NCBI RefSeq assembly: GCF_009389715.1
Contig: NC_052394.1
Location: 22,880,899-22,944,898 of the forward strand
DNA from: Phoenix dactylifera
Lineage: Eukaryota > Streptophyta > Magnoliopsida > Arecales > Arecaceae
Direction of reading: 5' to 3'
DNA length: 64,000 nucleotides
Shown: positions 1 to 10,953 of the stretch, piece by piece
Numbering within the stretch: position 1 is the stretch's first letter
Layout of the letters: every line of letters starts with the position of its first letter
The notes under the pieces: generated by a model
What the model was told of the DNA's origin: nothing
What the model saw: the letters and a program-made list of their open reading frames with translations, nothing else
Database searches by the model: none
Position numbers and translations under genes: made by a program

Positions 1-439
1 GTGCAATGGAACCTAGCTCTGCGGAGCCAAATTAAAAGAACCGCTGGCATCAAAAATTCACATAAAAGATTCTCCTGAAAGTTCGTATGATAGAGATGGG
101 TCATTGCAATAATACCCATTAAGTTGAATATAGTTACAAAAATATTGGCATATTCAGTTGTTACTTGTATCCTTAAATTCACATGAAAACACCCGTGCAC
201 TTGTAAGGAATTTGAGGGAACATTGAAGCAAATACCATGATACATACTATAGTGGCCTACCACACAGCAATATAACATTAAGATTCTACATAGTAATAAC
301 ATAAAAGGTTCTTCATGGGTCTTTGTTAGATGGATCCACTAGCAAACTTAGATCTTATTGGGATTCCTCAGCAGCTGCTGTTTCTAGAATAGTATTTATT
401 ACATGGGAGCCTCCACCCCATGCCCTCTAAAAAATAAAT

Positions 440-895
440 TTTGTTGGGAGTGTTGCAGATGGTGGTGCAAAAGGAGGCGCATGTTTTATCATTAGGGGCT
501 AAGTCGAGTTTGGTGGCAGCTGGGGGAAATAGCTTTTTGACATCTCAGTTCGAGGGGTGGAGTTGAGAGGAACATGAGAGGGATTTAAATATGTTCTACA
601 TAAAGGAGACTCAGCAATGGTGATCGGTTGGGTATCGAGACAGACTAAATATGTAGCGGTGCATCCCTTGTTATTAGACATCTGGAGACTTTTCAAGTAT
701 TGCGTGTCATTTCATGCTCACCATATTTACACAGAAACTAATCGAGCAGCAGATTGGATGGCATCATTTATCGCAGAGCATTTCAATGGCATTTTTTTGT
801 CAGAATTTCATGATATTTTATTTTCTAATTTTCTAGAATGTACTCATACTTATTGGAAGTATGAACAATTCGGTTTAACAAAAACAAAACCCTAG
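440..895 (+). mobile_element. LINE ORF2 C-terminal RNase H-like remnant
   Basis: Translating about 440-510 gives NFVGSVADGGAKGGA followed by FIIRG. This resembles the start of the RNase H-like domain at the C-terminus of plant L1-type LINEs, with the usual catalytic Asp of NFDGS changed to Val. After stops and a frame change, the frame from 617 carries the end of the same domain (HPLLLDI, HHIYTETNRAADWMASF, which fits a yREaNgaADwlA signature). It is a dead fragment: it lacks a continuous frame, and no reverse transcriptase precedes it inside the window. The assignment is by recalled family pattern. Confidence 0.6.
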
Positions 896-1339
896 ATTTC
901 ATTTTTGTAGCCCCTGTATACATCTTGAAAGACCCTGCCACTGTTAGAGAGGTAAAGTATGAGATGCAAATTAGGAAATGTACTAGCTATTTTCCTATTG
1001 TGGCTCTTAAGGAACTTATATTAAAGACAAAAGTGTCAACTCTGTGGGCTTAGCCTAGTGTTTTCTTCTAGGGCATACACCAGAACCTCGGGCAAAGGCG
1101 AAGCCGGATCGAGGTTTGAAGGCCGGTCGGTTGACACCGAAGAAGAAGGAGGAGGAGAAAACACCTCGGGCGGAGGCGGAGCTCGCGCCGGAGAGGAGGG
1201 AGGAGGAGATCGATCGGGGCTTCGGGTCAGTATGTGGGTGCCGGAGAGGAGGAGATCGAAGAAGGGCTAGGGCTAGGTCGGTCGAGCGGGCTGAGAGAGG
1301 AGGAAAAGAAGGGCTAGGGCAAGTCTTCAGATCGATCAG

Positions 1340-1588
1340 GCTAGGTATTTGGGGGAGGTGGTCTCTGACGCTTATATGCGTCATCATTAGTCCATGCCTT
1401 GGACGATGCATATAAGCGTCGTCAGAGGCTAGGGTGACTACAATGATGCACCTTAGCGTCGTCTACACCCCGTACCTACCGACGCTTCTTAAAAGCGTCG
1501 GCAAAATTTGGCGCCTGTGCCAAACTTGTCGATGCTTCTACCTAGCATCGCGGTAAAAGAGTTGGGAAAACTTCCTTTTTCTGTAGTG
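1340..1588 (-). mobile_element. CACTA (En/Spm) transposon terminus with subterminal repeats
   Basis: Read on the minus strand, the end at 1588 begins CACTACAGAAAAAGGAAG, a typical CACTA terminal inverted repeat. Inward of it lie repeated gacgctt / aagcgtc motifs in both orientations (around 1369-1415, 1480-1500 and 1530-1550). They include a near-perfect hairpin at about 1365-1420. Dense inverted subterminal repeats of this kind are the known transposase-binding regions of CACTA elements. The three bases after the end (gga) would be the target duplication. I could not find the matching left terminus, so the element is probably truncated or degenerate. The GC-rich stretch at 1055-1340 may be its interior. 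Confidence 0.6.
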
Positions 1589-2284
1589 GGAGATAGATAT
1601 TACCACTATTTTTTTCTACATTTGGCTATTCGGATATGATCAAATTTAATTCCAAAGATTTGAAGGGGTGAACTTAATTTCCTATGTTGCAAAGGACTTT
1701 TCTATGCTATTTATAGGTCGTTAGTTGGATGCCAAGAGAGGGTCGGAAACATGTAAGTTGTTTGCTTGTGTAAAATGATGCTTAGAAGGCAGGATCTTCA
1801 CTTTTATTTTTGAGAAGAAGATTGCAAGTATTTGTGATGCTGCTCAAGACGATCCCATTAGCTTTTCATAAGGCAACCTTTTCTTTTCTAGAACCATTTG
1901 TAATCCATGTTTTATCTTGTTTAAGGGAAGCTATGATTTTACTTCAAATTGTTAACAATATTTTTTTGTTGAAACTCAAGTATTTTCTTCCAAAAGACTA
2001 CAAAGTAATCAAACAATGTAAACCTAGTGCCCGACAAGATTTAAGATTCAACTGGAGTAGACTTGGGAGTTACAAATTTTGGCTTCAACATTTTTCATTA
2101 TCATTAGAATTGTACCACATGATTTTGGTCAAATTGATAGTATTTTGAGTTTCTTGTTTAGTCATTAGCCAGTGTCGGTCCCTCGTACTAGAGGTTGTGT
2201 TTGATCTTTCCAATATGTAGGACCGGCTAATATCAATCTCATGTGGATTAAAGTAAGAATTTAATTTAGCTTAGGACTCCATGG
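1589..2284. other. AT-rich stretch without a recognised gene
   Basis: An open frame at 1810-2148 (+) shows no recognisable domain. Its composition (Phe, Leu, Ile, Lys) is typical of chance frames in AT-rich DNA. I see no coding signal, RNA gene or clear repeat here. Confidence 0.4.
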
Positions 2285-2410
2285 CCATATCTACATATAC
2301 ATACATATGTACCTACATATGTGTATGTTTGTATGTAAGTATGTATGTACGACCAGCACAATAAAGTCTTATCCCAATAATTGGGTTAGGCTTTATAGAC
2401 CCTCTTTCAC
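2285..2410 (+). repeat. Possible SINE 3' region (Au-SINE-like)
   Basis: A run of imperfect TATG/TACA repeats (about 2290-2350) is followed by aagtcttatcccaataatt and ggg. This resembles the conserved 3' part of the plant Au SINE family (cttatcccaacta-ttgggg). The tRNA-derived head is not recognisable directly upstream. The match is from memory, so it is only a candidate. Confidence 0.35.
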
Positions 2411-2669
2411 CTAGCATTCATATTTAGGGCTGCTTAAGGGGATGCCCTAGCATTCATATATATCATACTTGAAGTTATTTCATGGTTTGTCATGCTTTTT
2501 ATAGCTAATGGTCAACCTAATGTCAACACTCCACCTTTTTCATTAAGGTTTGGCATTGAATTGACGGTATTATGTGATGAACAAGTTAACGAAAGAAATT
2601 TTTATATGATAGATTTCCTAGATTTATTACCGAAAGTAAAATATCACAGTTGGATAGATGAAATATCTA

Positions 2670-2739
2670 GGTGTGGACAGGATTCAAACCTAGGTCACTC
2701 CCAAAGATGTTGCCAACTGAACAAATTGGCACCCACACC
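2670..2739 (-). repeat. tRNA-like sequence or SINE head, degenerate
   Basis: On the minus strand this 70-base stretch starts GGTGTGG and ends CCACACC, a perfect 7-bp acceptor-like stem. It contains a box B-like GGTTTGAATCC and a box A-like TTCAGTTGGC. The T-stem pairs poorly, and I could not assign a convincing anticodon arm. This fits a tRNA-derived SINE head or a decayed tRNA pseudogene rather than a working tRNA gene. Confidence 0.4.
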
Positions 2740-3209
2740 CAGGATTTTAATTGTTGTACTGTATTAATCGCAACATGTGAAGCTAACGCAATCAAAATAC
2801 CATAATTGGCAGATGATAATTTTTTTAATCTTGATCATTTTCTATTTTGCATTGTGCATAGCATACAAATGTTGAATATGACGGATCATTTCGCTTTACT
2901 AATACCTGTCTACAGCCCCATAGAAAATCTGACATCTCAAAGTTTACGGTATTGCAATTGTATCTAGCAATCATTCTAGTAAGTAAACTGGATAGCAATG
3001 CTGTAAAAATAAGATATTACTTGCATCATCAGAACACTATTTCTTTTCCTTTTTCCCCTGGAATCAATTGCCTGCAGAACAGCAATAATATTCCTGAACT
3101 TTTCTCTGAATCTTTCTAATCAGGCTCACCAAATGTCTACCTCTTCTTTCCTGCAAACTACTTGTACAATATCATATCCAAAGCAAAGTAACATTTTTGG
3201 GTGTTACAG

Positions 3210-4013
3210 TATTACACTCTTCCGGGGGTAAGCACAAAATTCAGGTCCATACCAGAAGTCCAAAGGCATCTCGAGAAAAAACCCGCTAGGATTTGGAGGA
3301 AGGTAAGATTCAACATCTGACTCTATAGTGTGCTCAGAATTTTCTTCTAATATATTTTTGATGACCCATAAGAATTCCTTTCATTGCTATCGTTTACCTG
3401 TAAGTTGCCTAAGAATTCTGGAACTCGGCCTTCCCAACCTGCTGAAGCGGCCGGAAGTTCTTCTAACCCATTGGTCGACCCACAACCAGCTACAGAATCT
3501 TCTCCAGAGGAACCTAAAGAACAAACTAACGGTATTCCCAAACTTTTTGGATTTATACAATCTAATTTTTATGCTGCTTCTTTATGCGTACTGGCCTGAC
3601 TTGATTCAGATACGAAGTTTTTCCTCGCTTGCTGGCTTCTTTTTTGACTGTTTGACATATTAGACTTATATATTATCAGGGAGAAAAATATATGAACAAA
3701 AGCAAGTGAATATATTGCTGGGTTGTAAATTTAGACTGCATGCATTGTATGAACGCTTGGTATATCCTTGCTCCTCATTTGTTGGTGTGTGAGATGTTCC
3801 TCCTTTGTTAGTTCATGTGGGCGGAAAAGAACACAAAAGTCTTCTGCTTTAAGATATCTGCACCTGTTCAGCTTCTTGGTAATCTTACTTGCTTTCTGTG
3901 TCTATCTTCGAAAAGATGAGGAACAAGCAGAAGGACCTAAAAGTAGACCGAAGGTATGCGTGCAACGGAACTTGTTCAAGCGTTCCCGGAGGCACAAGCG
4001 CAAGAACCTTTGA
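3210..4013 (+). CDS. Methyl-CpG-binding-domain-like protein, 3' part of gene
   Basis: Three exons join in phase: 3210-3302, 3405-3531 and 3916-4013 (stop TGA). Each is flanked by AG acceptors and GT donors. The first begins YYTLPGVSTKFRSIPEVQRHL, which fits the second half of a plant MBD (pattern kYYxxPxgxkFRSxxEVqryL). The middle exon is Pro/Ser/Glu-rich linker. The last exon ends in a basic run (FKRSRRHKRKNL), a plausible nuclear-localisation signal. MBD proteins bind methylated DNA in chromatin silencing. The N-terminal half of the domain and the start codon were not found upstream. Transposon debris fills 1-3200, so the gene is either cut off by the window or interrupted, and it may be non-functional. 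Phase agreement across two introns supports a real gene; the MBD assignment is moderate. Confidence 0.45.
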
Positions 4014-4710
4014 GGCAACAGAAGAGGGGGATCGCATTTTTTTTTCAGCTTTGCCTTGTAAATAATTCTCTTATTGGTGCAGCACTTCTTTTTCCCCTCT
4101 GCAGTGCTTTGGTGCCTATATAAACCTGTCATGTATAGGCTTACCATTTCAAAATCCAATAATGTTCCTATCAGTAGTTACAAAACTCTGCAGTGTTTTC
4201 AAGGATGTTTAGATGTTGTATGAGATCATACAACAAACTGGAGAAGAATTTAATAATTTCTGTGAAACATGGGATAAATATTTCTTCGTTATAATTATAT
4301 GGTTGCGATGGAATCAACATATTCTTTTTACAATACCATCATATGATGGTGATAAATAAACATGTAGTCTTTTTGAATATCCGAACTTCTTCCACAATGT
4401 ACACAGCAATAGGAGGTATCCTGTACGAGAATTGCTACTAAAGGATAACAGTTAAGCTGCACTTTTTTGGATTGTTCGTCTTCGTAGGATGCTCACTTTG
4501 CTGCCATTGTCAATGAATTAGGGCATATTTTGGAATATGGACTGATAGGTTGAGCCAGTTACGTTTAACAAGATGCTAGAAAGCGCTGAAAATTTTCTTC
4601 CAGTATTTGATGCCAAAGTCTGTAATTTTGTTGTTATTTTCTTGAACCATAAGACCTGGTTCCTTCTCTTGAATTTAACTAGCATGGAATTGATTATTAT
4701 TCCTAATTAA

Positions 4711-5385
4711 GGTTGCAAGTGGGATGGATTGACCCATTTCTGATCTGGAATCTATCCAAAATTAATCCGGTCTAACCCTAACTGAAGTTATTTAGATTAA
4801 GCTTGGATTCAGAAATATTGCCTGTTTTGAATATAAATTGGATTTGGATTACTAAACTTTTCAATTGAAACCGAATTAACCTGGACCAACTTTAAACTAG
4901 TACAATATATATTTTGAATTCCTCCTTGAATATAAGAAATTAGTTTTTTTTTGTCATATGGTTAGTCATCAATAATATGTGCTATTATTTTTAACCATGT
5001 GTGGTTATCAATCAAATCTTATATAGAATATTCTTTATTCCTAGTTAAGGTTGCAAATGGGATGGATTGACCCATTTCTGATGGGGAATCTATCCAAAAT
5101 TAATCCAGTCTAACCTGAACTGAAGTTGTTTAGATTAAGTTTGGATTCAGAAATATTGCCTGTTTTGAATATAAATTGGATTTGGATCACTAAACTTTTC
5201 AATTGAAACCGAACTAACCTTAACCATTTTTAAACTAGTACAATATATATTTTAAATTCCTCCTTGAATATAAGAAATTAGTTTTTTTTTTTTTTTGTCA
5301 TACAGTTAGTCAATAATATGTGCTATTATTTTTAACCATGTGTGGTTATCAATCAAATCTTATATAGAATATTCTTTTTCTTTAG
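4711..5385. repeat. Tandem duplication, unit about 338 bp, two copies
   Basis: Copy 1 (4711-5048) and copy 2 (5049 to about 5385) both start ggttgcaa-tgggatggattg. They run nearly identically through tatagaatattctt, differing mainly by point changes and by the length of an internal T run (9 versus about 14). No coding frame spans either copy. The high similarity indicates a fairly recent local duplication of unclassified repeat DNA. Confidence 0.75.
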
Positions 5386-5979
5386 TTACAGCTAAGCTTA
5401 ATGAAACATGGTATTGGTGTATATATAATACATATCAAGACTAACAATAGAAGTATGCACGATTTCCCCTTATTTTGTCATCTTCAACATATTTTAGACT
5501 TAAAAAGAAGGAAAAAAAGGAATGGAGGAGGGAAGTGTCTATACCTAAACCTACCTTAGATTAGGACTGAAAACAAGAAAATCTAGTAGCTCCAAATGAT
5601 CAAGACTGAAAACAAGAAAATCTGGCAGCTCAATCCAAATGATTTTCCTTACCTTCCCACCCCTCTTCTTGTTCTAGCACTTGCCTTCTCGACTCTTTTT
5701 AGCTATAGAAGCGATCAAAACCAACTCAAATCGAGTGGAAGAAGGCAGGTTAGCTCGATTCATGCCAGTTTCCATCAAGTCCCAAACTGAACCTGCAAAC
5801 TGGCTTGGTTCTGCACCAGTTTGGTATAGTATGCTCCGAACCTAGTTATTCGGGCCAATTATGCAAACCTTGATTTTAAATATATTTTTATTTTTTTCAA
5901 GATCTTATCGTTCTTCTACTATATCAAATAATAATTTGGTTTTTAGTATCTTCCCCTGCACCATGCAAGTATCAATCTT

Positions 5980-7198
5980 ATAACAACTAAACGTGTGTAT
6001 ATAAAATAATCCTAACGAGTGTGATATAATATACATCAGGAATAATAACTAAACAAAATACAAATTAGGCCTATTCTTAATACTAGTCAAAGCAAGGACT
6101 GAAAAATTAATTTTTAAATTGAGCAAGAAGGGGCTTATCTTTAAATTTAAAATTTGTAAGAGGGTAATGCTCCAAAATTTACATAAAGCATATTACATGC
6201 CCATAAATGATAGATGATACAATCAAAAATTTGCCAGTAAAGAATATATACATATATATACACATTTAATTTTTCTTAATATATATGGTAGATAGAGATA
6301 CACTCCAAAATTCTTAAATAGACAGGAGATATAGTCCAAATTTGGTTAGTAATTACTGTGCCACGCTGTCCATGAGATTGAGTATTCGGATGCCCGTTAC
6401 TTCATTGATGCATCCGCGGCCGCGCAATCCTCAGGGTCGAGGGGTGCGACTCCAATTAGAGAAAGAGGCCACGGCAGAGGGAGGAACAACTCACGCAATC
6501 CTCACTAAATTAATTTATTAGCAACAGAAACATAGTGGCAATCACTAGCTCGTCTCTTATTGGCCATCTTGAATCCAAAAGCACAATTTTTCCCTTGCAC
6601 TAGTAGTGCATATATCTCAGTACATTAAAACCTCTTGCACTCCAAAATTCTCAAACAGAACAAGATATAGTCCAAGTTTGGTCAATAACCATGACCATCT
6701 CACTACATTAACAACAAAAACCCGTGACAGTCCCTTCCGATCGACCATCTTGAATCCAACTGTTCAAAGTTTTTACACGCATCTCGAGGTCTCAATACAT
6801 AGTTGACATGTTAAACTGACTAATATCCGCCACGGATTATCCCCAAATCCGGAAGCAGTTGAACATACCATTTTGTTGGCTCTAATGGCGAAGTTTTCTT
6901 ATTAGTTGTCATAAAATCCTACTATAAATAGAAAACCAACCATGGGAATAGCTACCAAACAAGTCTAAGCAGTCATAACTATGAAACAAAATGTGAATAG
7001 GCCTCGTTGTCAAATATTGGCCAAAGCAAGGACTGAAAAATTAAATTTTAAAATGAGTGAGAGGGATCTTATCTTTAAATTAAAAATTTGAAAGGAGTAA
7101 TACTCCTAAATTTAGATAAAGTAGATTTCCATGTAGACTCCCATATTGTTGTTGCGATAAATGATAGATTAGAGATATGGTCCAAAAAGTAAAGAGAA

Positions 7199-7235
<37 letters not shown>

Positions 7236-8640
7236 AATCTTTTAACATTTCTAGAAGATAGAGATGCACTTCAAAATTCTTAAAAAGAAAGAGAAATCTA
7301 GCCTAAATTTGGTTAGTAATTACTGCCATCTCACTATATTAATTTATAATTAGTGATAGGAACCAAGTGACAGTTGTCTCTTGTTGGCCATGTTGAATCT
7401 AAAAGCCTAATTTTTTTCTCACACTAATAATGCATGTATCTCGCTACATTGAAACCTCTTGCCCCGTATGGTAAGCCGAGGAATACTCCAAAATTTTCAA
7501 ACAAAACAAGAGGCAGTCCAGATTTGCTAAATAACCATTGCCTTCTCATTACATTAACTTCACCAAAAAAAACTCTGTGATGGTCGCTACTTTAGATTGA
7601 CCATCTTGAATCCAACAATCTAATTTTTTTTCGAACTTCTCAAAGTCTCCGTGCACACTTAGACATATCAACCAACTCGAACCAATCAATCAATAATTTT
7701 CTACCAAGCCTAAAGCATGTGAACATGCCACTTTGATGGGTCTAATGGCAACTGGCAAATTTGATTTATTAGTTGCCATAAAATTTTAATAAGAAACCAA
7801 CCAAACCATAACCTAAAATTTATACAATATTTAGAAAGCATAGAACAGTCATGACTAAGAAAGAAATATGGCACGAGTGTAGATGTAATATACAAAAGGA
7901 GTACTGCTCCATAATTTCCATAAAGTAAATTTTTATGTAGACGGACACTTAGGTATTGCAATAAATGATAGACAAAAATATGATCCAAAAGTTAAATGCA
8001 CAATCCAAATTTACTAGTTAAGCATATATCTCACTCCATTTAAATCTTTTAACCTACATAGTAGGTGGAGATACACTCCAAAATTCTTAAATAGAAAAAG
8101 TGATATGTCCAAATTTGAGTAGTAATTACTGCCATCTCACTACATTAATTTATTACTGATAGTAACCTTGTGACAATCATCATCTTATGTTGGCCATATC
8201 TTGTGTATATCTCACTACATTAAAACATCTGGTCATGTATGGTAGATTAGATAGAGATACATTCAAAGTTCTCGAACAAAACTAATACAATCCAAATTTG
8301 CTTAATAACCATTGCCATTTCACTACATCAACTGCCAACAAAACCCTCATCACAGTTGTTGCTTACTGACTGACCATCTGGAATTTAACAATCCGAAATC
8401 TCACCACACACTTAGACATGTCAAATTGGCACATTTTTTTTTATTAGATGCCATAATTTTTTAATATGAATAAGGAATCAACAAAACATAATCGACCAAT
8501 TTATAATATATATAGTAAGAACAGAGCTGTGATAAGTTTGCAAGAAATATGGCGCAAGTGTTTATACAGCATGCATCACTAATAATAACTAAATAAAATA
8601 TGAATAGACCATAAAATCTCAATATTTTAATATAAGAAAA
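5980..8640. repeat. Divergent tandem array, units about 0.7-0.95 kb, roughly three copies
   Basis: The same ordered landmarks recur. One is gagtgt-ata...atacatca near 6018, 7873 and 8557. Another is caaagcaaggactgaaaaatt at 6090 and 7022. A third is aaggagtaatactcc-like text near 6160, 7090 and 7895. The phrase ccatctcactacattaa appears repeatedly. Another is tctaatggc...ttattagttg-cataaaa near 6883, 7740 and 8430. Spacing shrinks from about 0.95 to about 0.68 kb, so the copies are old and carry indels. An (AT)16 tract sits at 7201-7232. There are no coding frames, so this is best called a decayed satellite-like or nested repeat. Confidence 0.6.
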
Positions 8641-8749
8641 GGGGGACAGAGAGAAGAAGATCCTTGAGCCCCCACTTGCCGCCTCGTGGCCGCCTATTGT
8701 AGCTCGCACCATCACCAGCCATTCATCACCATCACACACGGACACACCC

Positions 8750-9220
8750 ATGTCGGCCGCCCCGCAGCCTTCATCCAAGATTCCGAAGAGGGACCTCCTG
8801 GACTCCCCTCTCGCGCGAATATTCCAAATTCTCTCCGGCCACCTCGACGGAATCCCCTCCGACGATGAGCTCGAGCCCTCCCCCGAACTCGACCCTGAGG
8901 ACTGCAAGGCCCTCTTGGACGCTTTGCCGCAAGGCGGCGAGTTGGTGCTCGTGGCCTTGGCGGTGGGGGACGCCGCCACCATGGACGCACCAACGGCGGG
9001 GGACGCCGCCGCCACCATGGACGTACCAATGGCGGGGAACGCGCCAGGAGAGGGCAGCGCTGCGCATGTGCCGGTGAAGGGACCGCGACAGCGGGTGGTG
9101 CGACGGCAGCGGCGACTAGAGGAGTGTAATCTGCCAACGGGCCTGACGACAACTGCAAGGGAGAGGCAATCTGGCAAAAGCAAGAGGAACAAAGATAAAG
9201 TTTGTTCCTTTCCCTATTAG
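8750..9220 (+). CDS. Hypothetical GC-rich ORF, 156 aa
   Basis: An ATG-initiated frame of 156 codons sits in a sharply bounded GC-rich island (about 8650-9190) inside very AT-rich repeats. The product begins MSAAPQPSSKIPKRDLLD. It has an acidic segment (DDELEPSPELDPED, about residues 38-51) and two tandem copies of a GDAA-TMD-P-A unit (about 73-95). It ends in a basic stretch (KSKRNKDK). I recognise no domain and see no signal peptide or membrane segment. The opposite strand is also open over much of the island, which lowers confidence. A retrotransposon primer-binding-site remnant follows at 9371. It may be a captured gene fragment, part of a mobile element, or a small real gene. Confidence 0.35.
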   Translation: MSAAPQPSSKIPKRDLLDSPLARIFQILSGHLDGIPSDDELEPSPELDPEDCKALLDALPQGGELVLVALAVGDAATMDAPTAGDAAATMDVPMAGNAPGEGSAAHVPVKGPRQRVVRRQRRLEECNLPTGLTTTARERQSGKSKRNKDKVCSFPY

Positions 9221-9300
9221 ATTTCTTTGTTATATAAAATTATCAATGGGAGGTAGAAGAATGATATGCATGATTAAGCCTAAAATTTAACAACTTAATT

Positions 9301-9382
9301 TGTTGGATCAATTTAAGTTCCAACATATAAATCAAGTTCCTTGGTTCCGACTTTCTGTCTTTCCAACAAGTGGTATCAGAGA
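9301..9382 (+). mobile_element. LTR retrotransposon end plus primer-binding site, remnant
   Basis: TGGTATCAGAG at 9371 is the sequence complementary to the 3' end of initiator methionine tRNA. It is the usual primer-binding site of plant Ty1-copia and TRIM elements. Two bases upstream, a segment ends in CCAACA (9363-9368) and a TGTTGG occurs at 9301, giving a TG...CA block with a 6-bp inverted end. A 68-bp LTR would be unusually short, so the true LTR start may lie further left. No second LTR or gag/pol frame was found. Confidence 0.45.
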
Positions 9383-10950
9383 TGATGAGTGAAATCCAAT
9401 GGAACTCTTGAGACTACCAAGGTGCAAGAATTGGTGGCTCTCGAGGAAAAAAAACACAACATGCAAGCTGTTAGAACAAAGTTATGCGGCTGCAGTATGT
9501 CAGGTGGATGCGGCAAGTGGACTTGATGGAGTATAGGTGTGTTGGTTTGAATGCAGACTCGGGCATGATTCTTAGAAGAGAATACTCTTGTAAATGTTTG
9601 GTGCAGTGAAAAGTGGCATGCAAGTAGTGCACTAAAAAAAAGAAAAACAAAAAAAAAGGCAAAAGCCTTGATCGAAGAGCAATGCATTGAGGAAGTTTTT
9701 ATTGGCTCATACGTAAAGGGAGAATATATTGAGGATTATGTGCGAGGTTTAGTCCTACATAGAGTAATTAGTAGAAGGCATGTGAAGATAATCCTAAGAA
9801 CGAATTCAGCCCCCTCATGCATGTATATTGGGAGATCATCTCCAATGTACCATGAATTCATCCCAACCTGAATTATCCTCCGATCACAAGCATGATCTGT
9901 GGAGATATGACACAAACGACTCCTATTGCCCAAGAAGAAAAAGGGGAAGAGAGCAGGGAGAAATTAGAAAATAGGAGAGGAAGATTAGAAAAAAGGCACA
10001 ATGCAGGCTAACTCATAAAAAGGAGAAGGTTTCGCTAACTCACACAAGGTGTTCTATCTTATGCTCAAGGCCAAGAACGTGGGACTTTTATATAAGCTCG
10101 GTTCAGGTAAGCCTATTACGACCTTCGCGACTGTCTCAATAAAGACTTTAATAGAGACAGCACGCGGATGGAAAACGAGTAATACTTACAGTATGATGCA
10201 CGAGTAAGTCTAATTTAAATCTAAATTTAAATACACCCGCACCCACGCCCAACATCCACGCGGCGCAACTGCAGATAAGAAATTATTAGATTGCATTTTA
10301 AAATCCACTCCTTTTTTAGTTCAATAAAAAATGAACCTTTCCAAAAAAAAAAAAATCAATTAAAATTTCCAACAGCAATAGCTTAACTAACGAGACATAA
10401 TGCCTACGAGCACGCTCAGATAAGTTGACAATTGACTTCAACTGTACTGCCATTGGAGGTAGGCCATCTCCATGAAGCAAGATTTTGTTTTCTGGGGAGG
10501 GGAGCAGGACTTCATTTTCCAGCTTTTTCACAAATTTGTCTTCATCTACAACACCACCATTTAACCTCTAGAGGCAGATCATCGACATGGAGAAGGATTC
10601 TTGCTTGCAATAGCCTCAAAAATCATATGATGTTTTGCAATAACAAAGCAAGCTCGATGAAGCATGCATACAGCACAAGGAAATCCGAATCGAACAAGAC
10701 TGGCGAATTGAAATAGTGTACTTCAAAATTATTGAGATAAAGAGCAGGAAGATCGAACATGGTCGTCTCCTTTGTCCGCTGGCAAACTAGAACAGATACT
10801 TTTACCATACTAATTGGCTGGCAAAACTTAAATCACAACAACACATTGATCAACTAGTGCTCGGTTCTATAAAGAGAAGGGAACAATCAAACAGGACCAG
10901 AAGGTCAGATTCAAGCGACCTCAAAACTTGCCTTCTTCCTACTATAATTC
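9383..10950. other. Intergenic, no recognised gene
   Basis: Short frames at 9668-9871 (+) and 10432-10716 (+) show no domain. A TATATAAAAG-like motif on the minus strand near 10086-10096 is followed by pyrimidine-rich sequence, as in LTR promoters, but I found no element boundaries. The right end (about 10700-10950) should include the 3' UTR of the AS1-like gene. Confidence 0.4.
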
Positions 10951-10953
10951 ACC

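Noticed and set aside
7201-7232. (AT)16 tract considered as a regulatory element
   Set aside because: A simple microsatellite inside the satellite-like array, with no gene nearby.
8461-9192. Minus-strand 243-codon frame across the GC island
   Set aside because: Low-complexity Ser/Arg/Pro sequence running into AT-rich repeat. The plus-strand frame is no weaker, and neither is proven.
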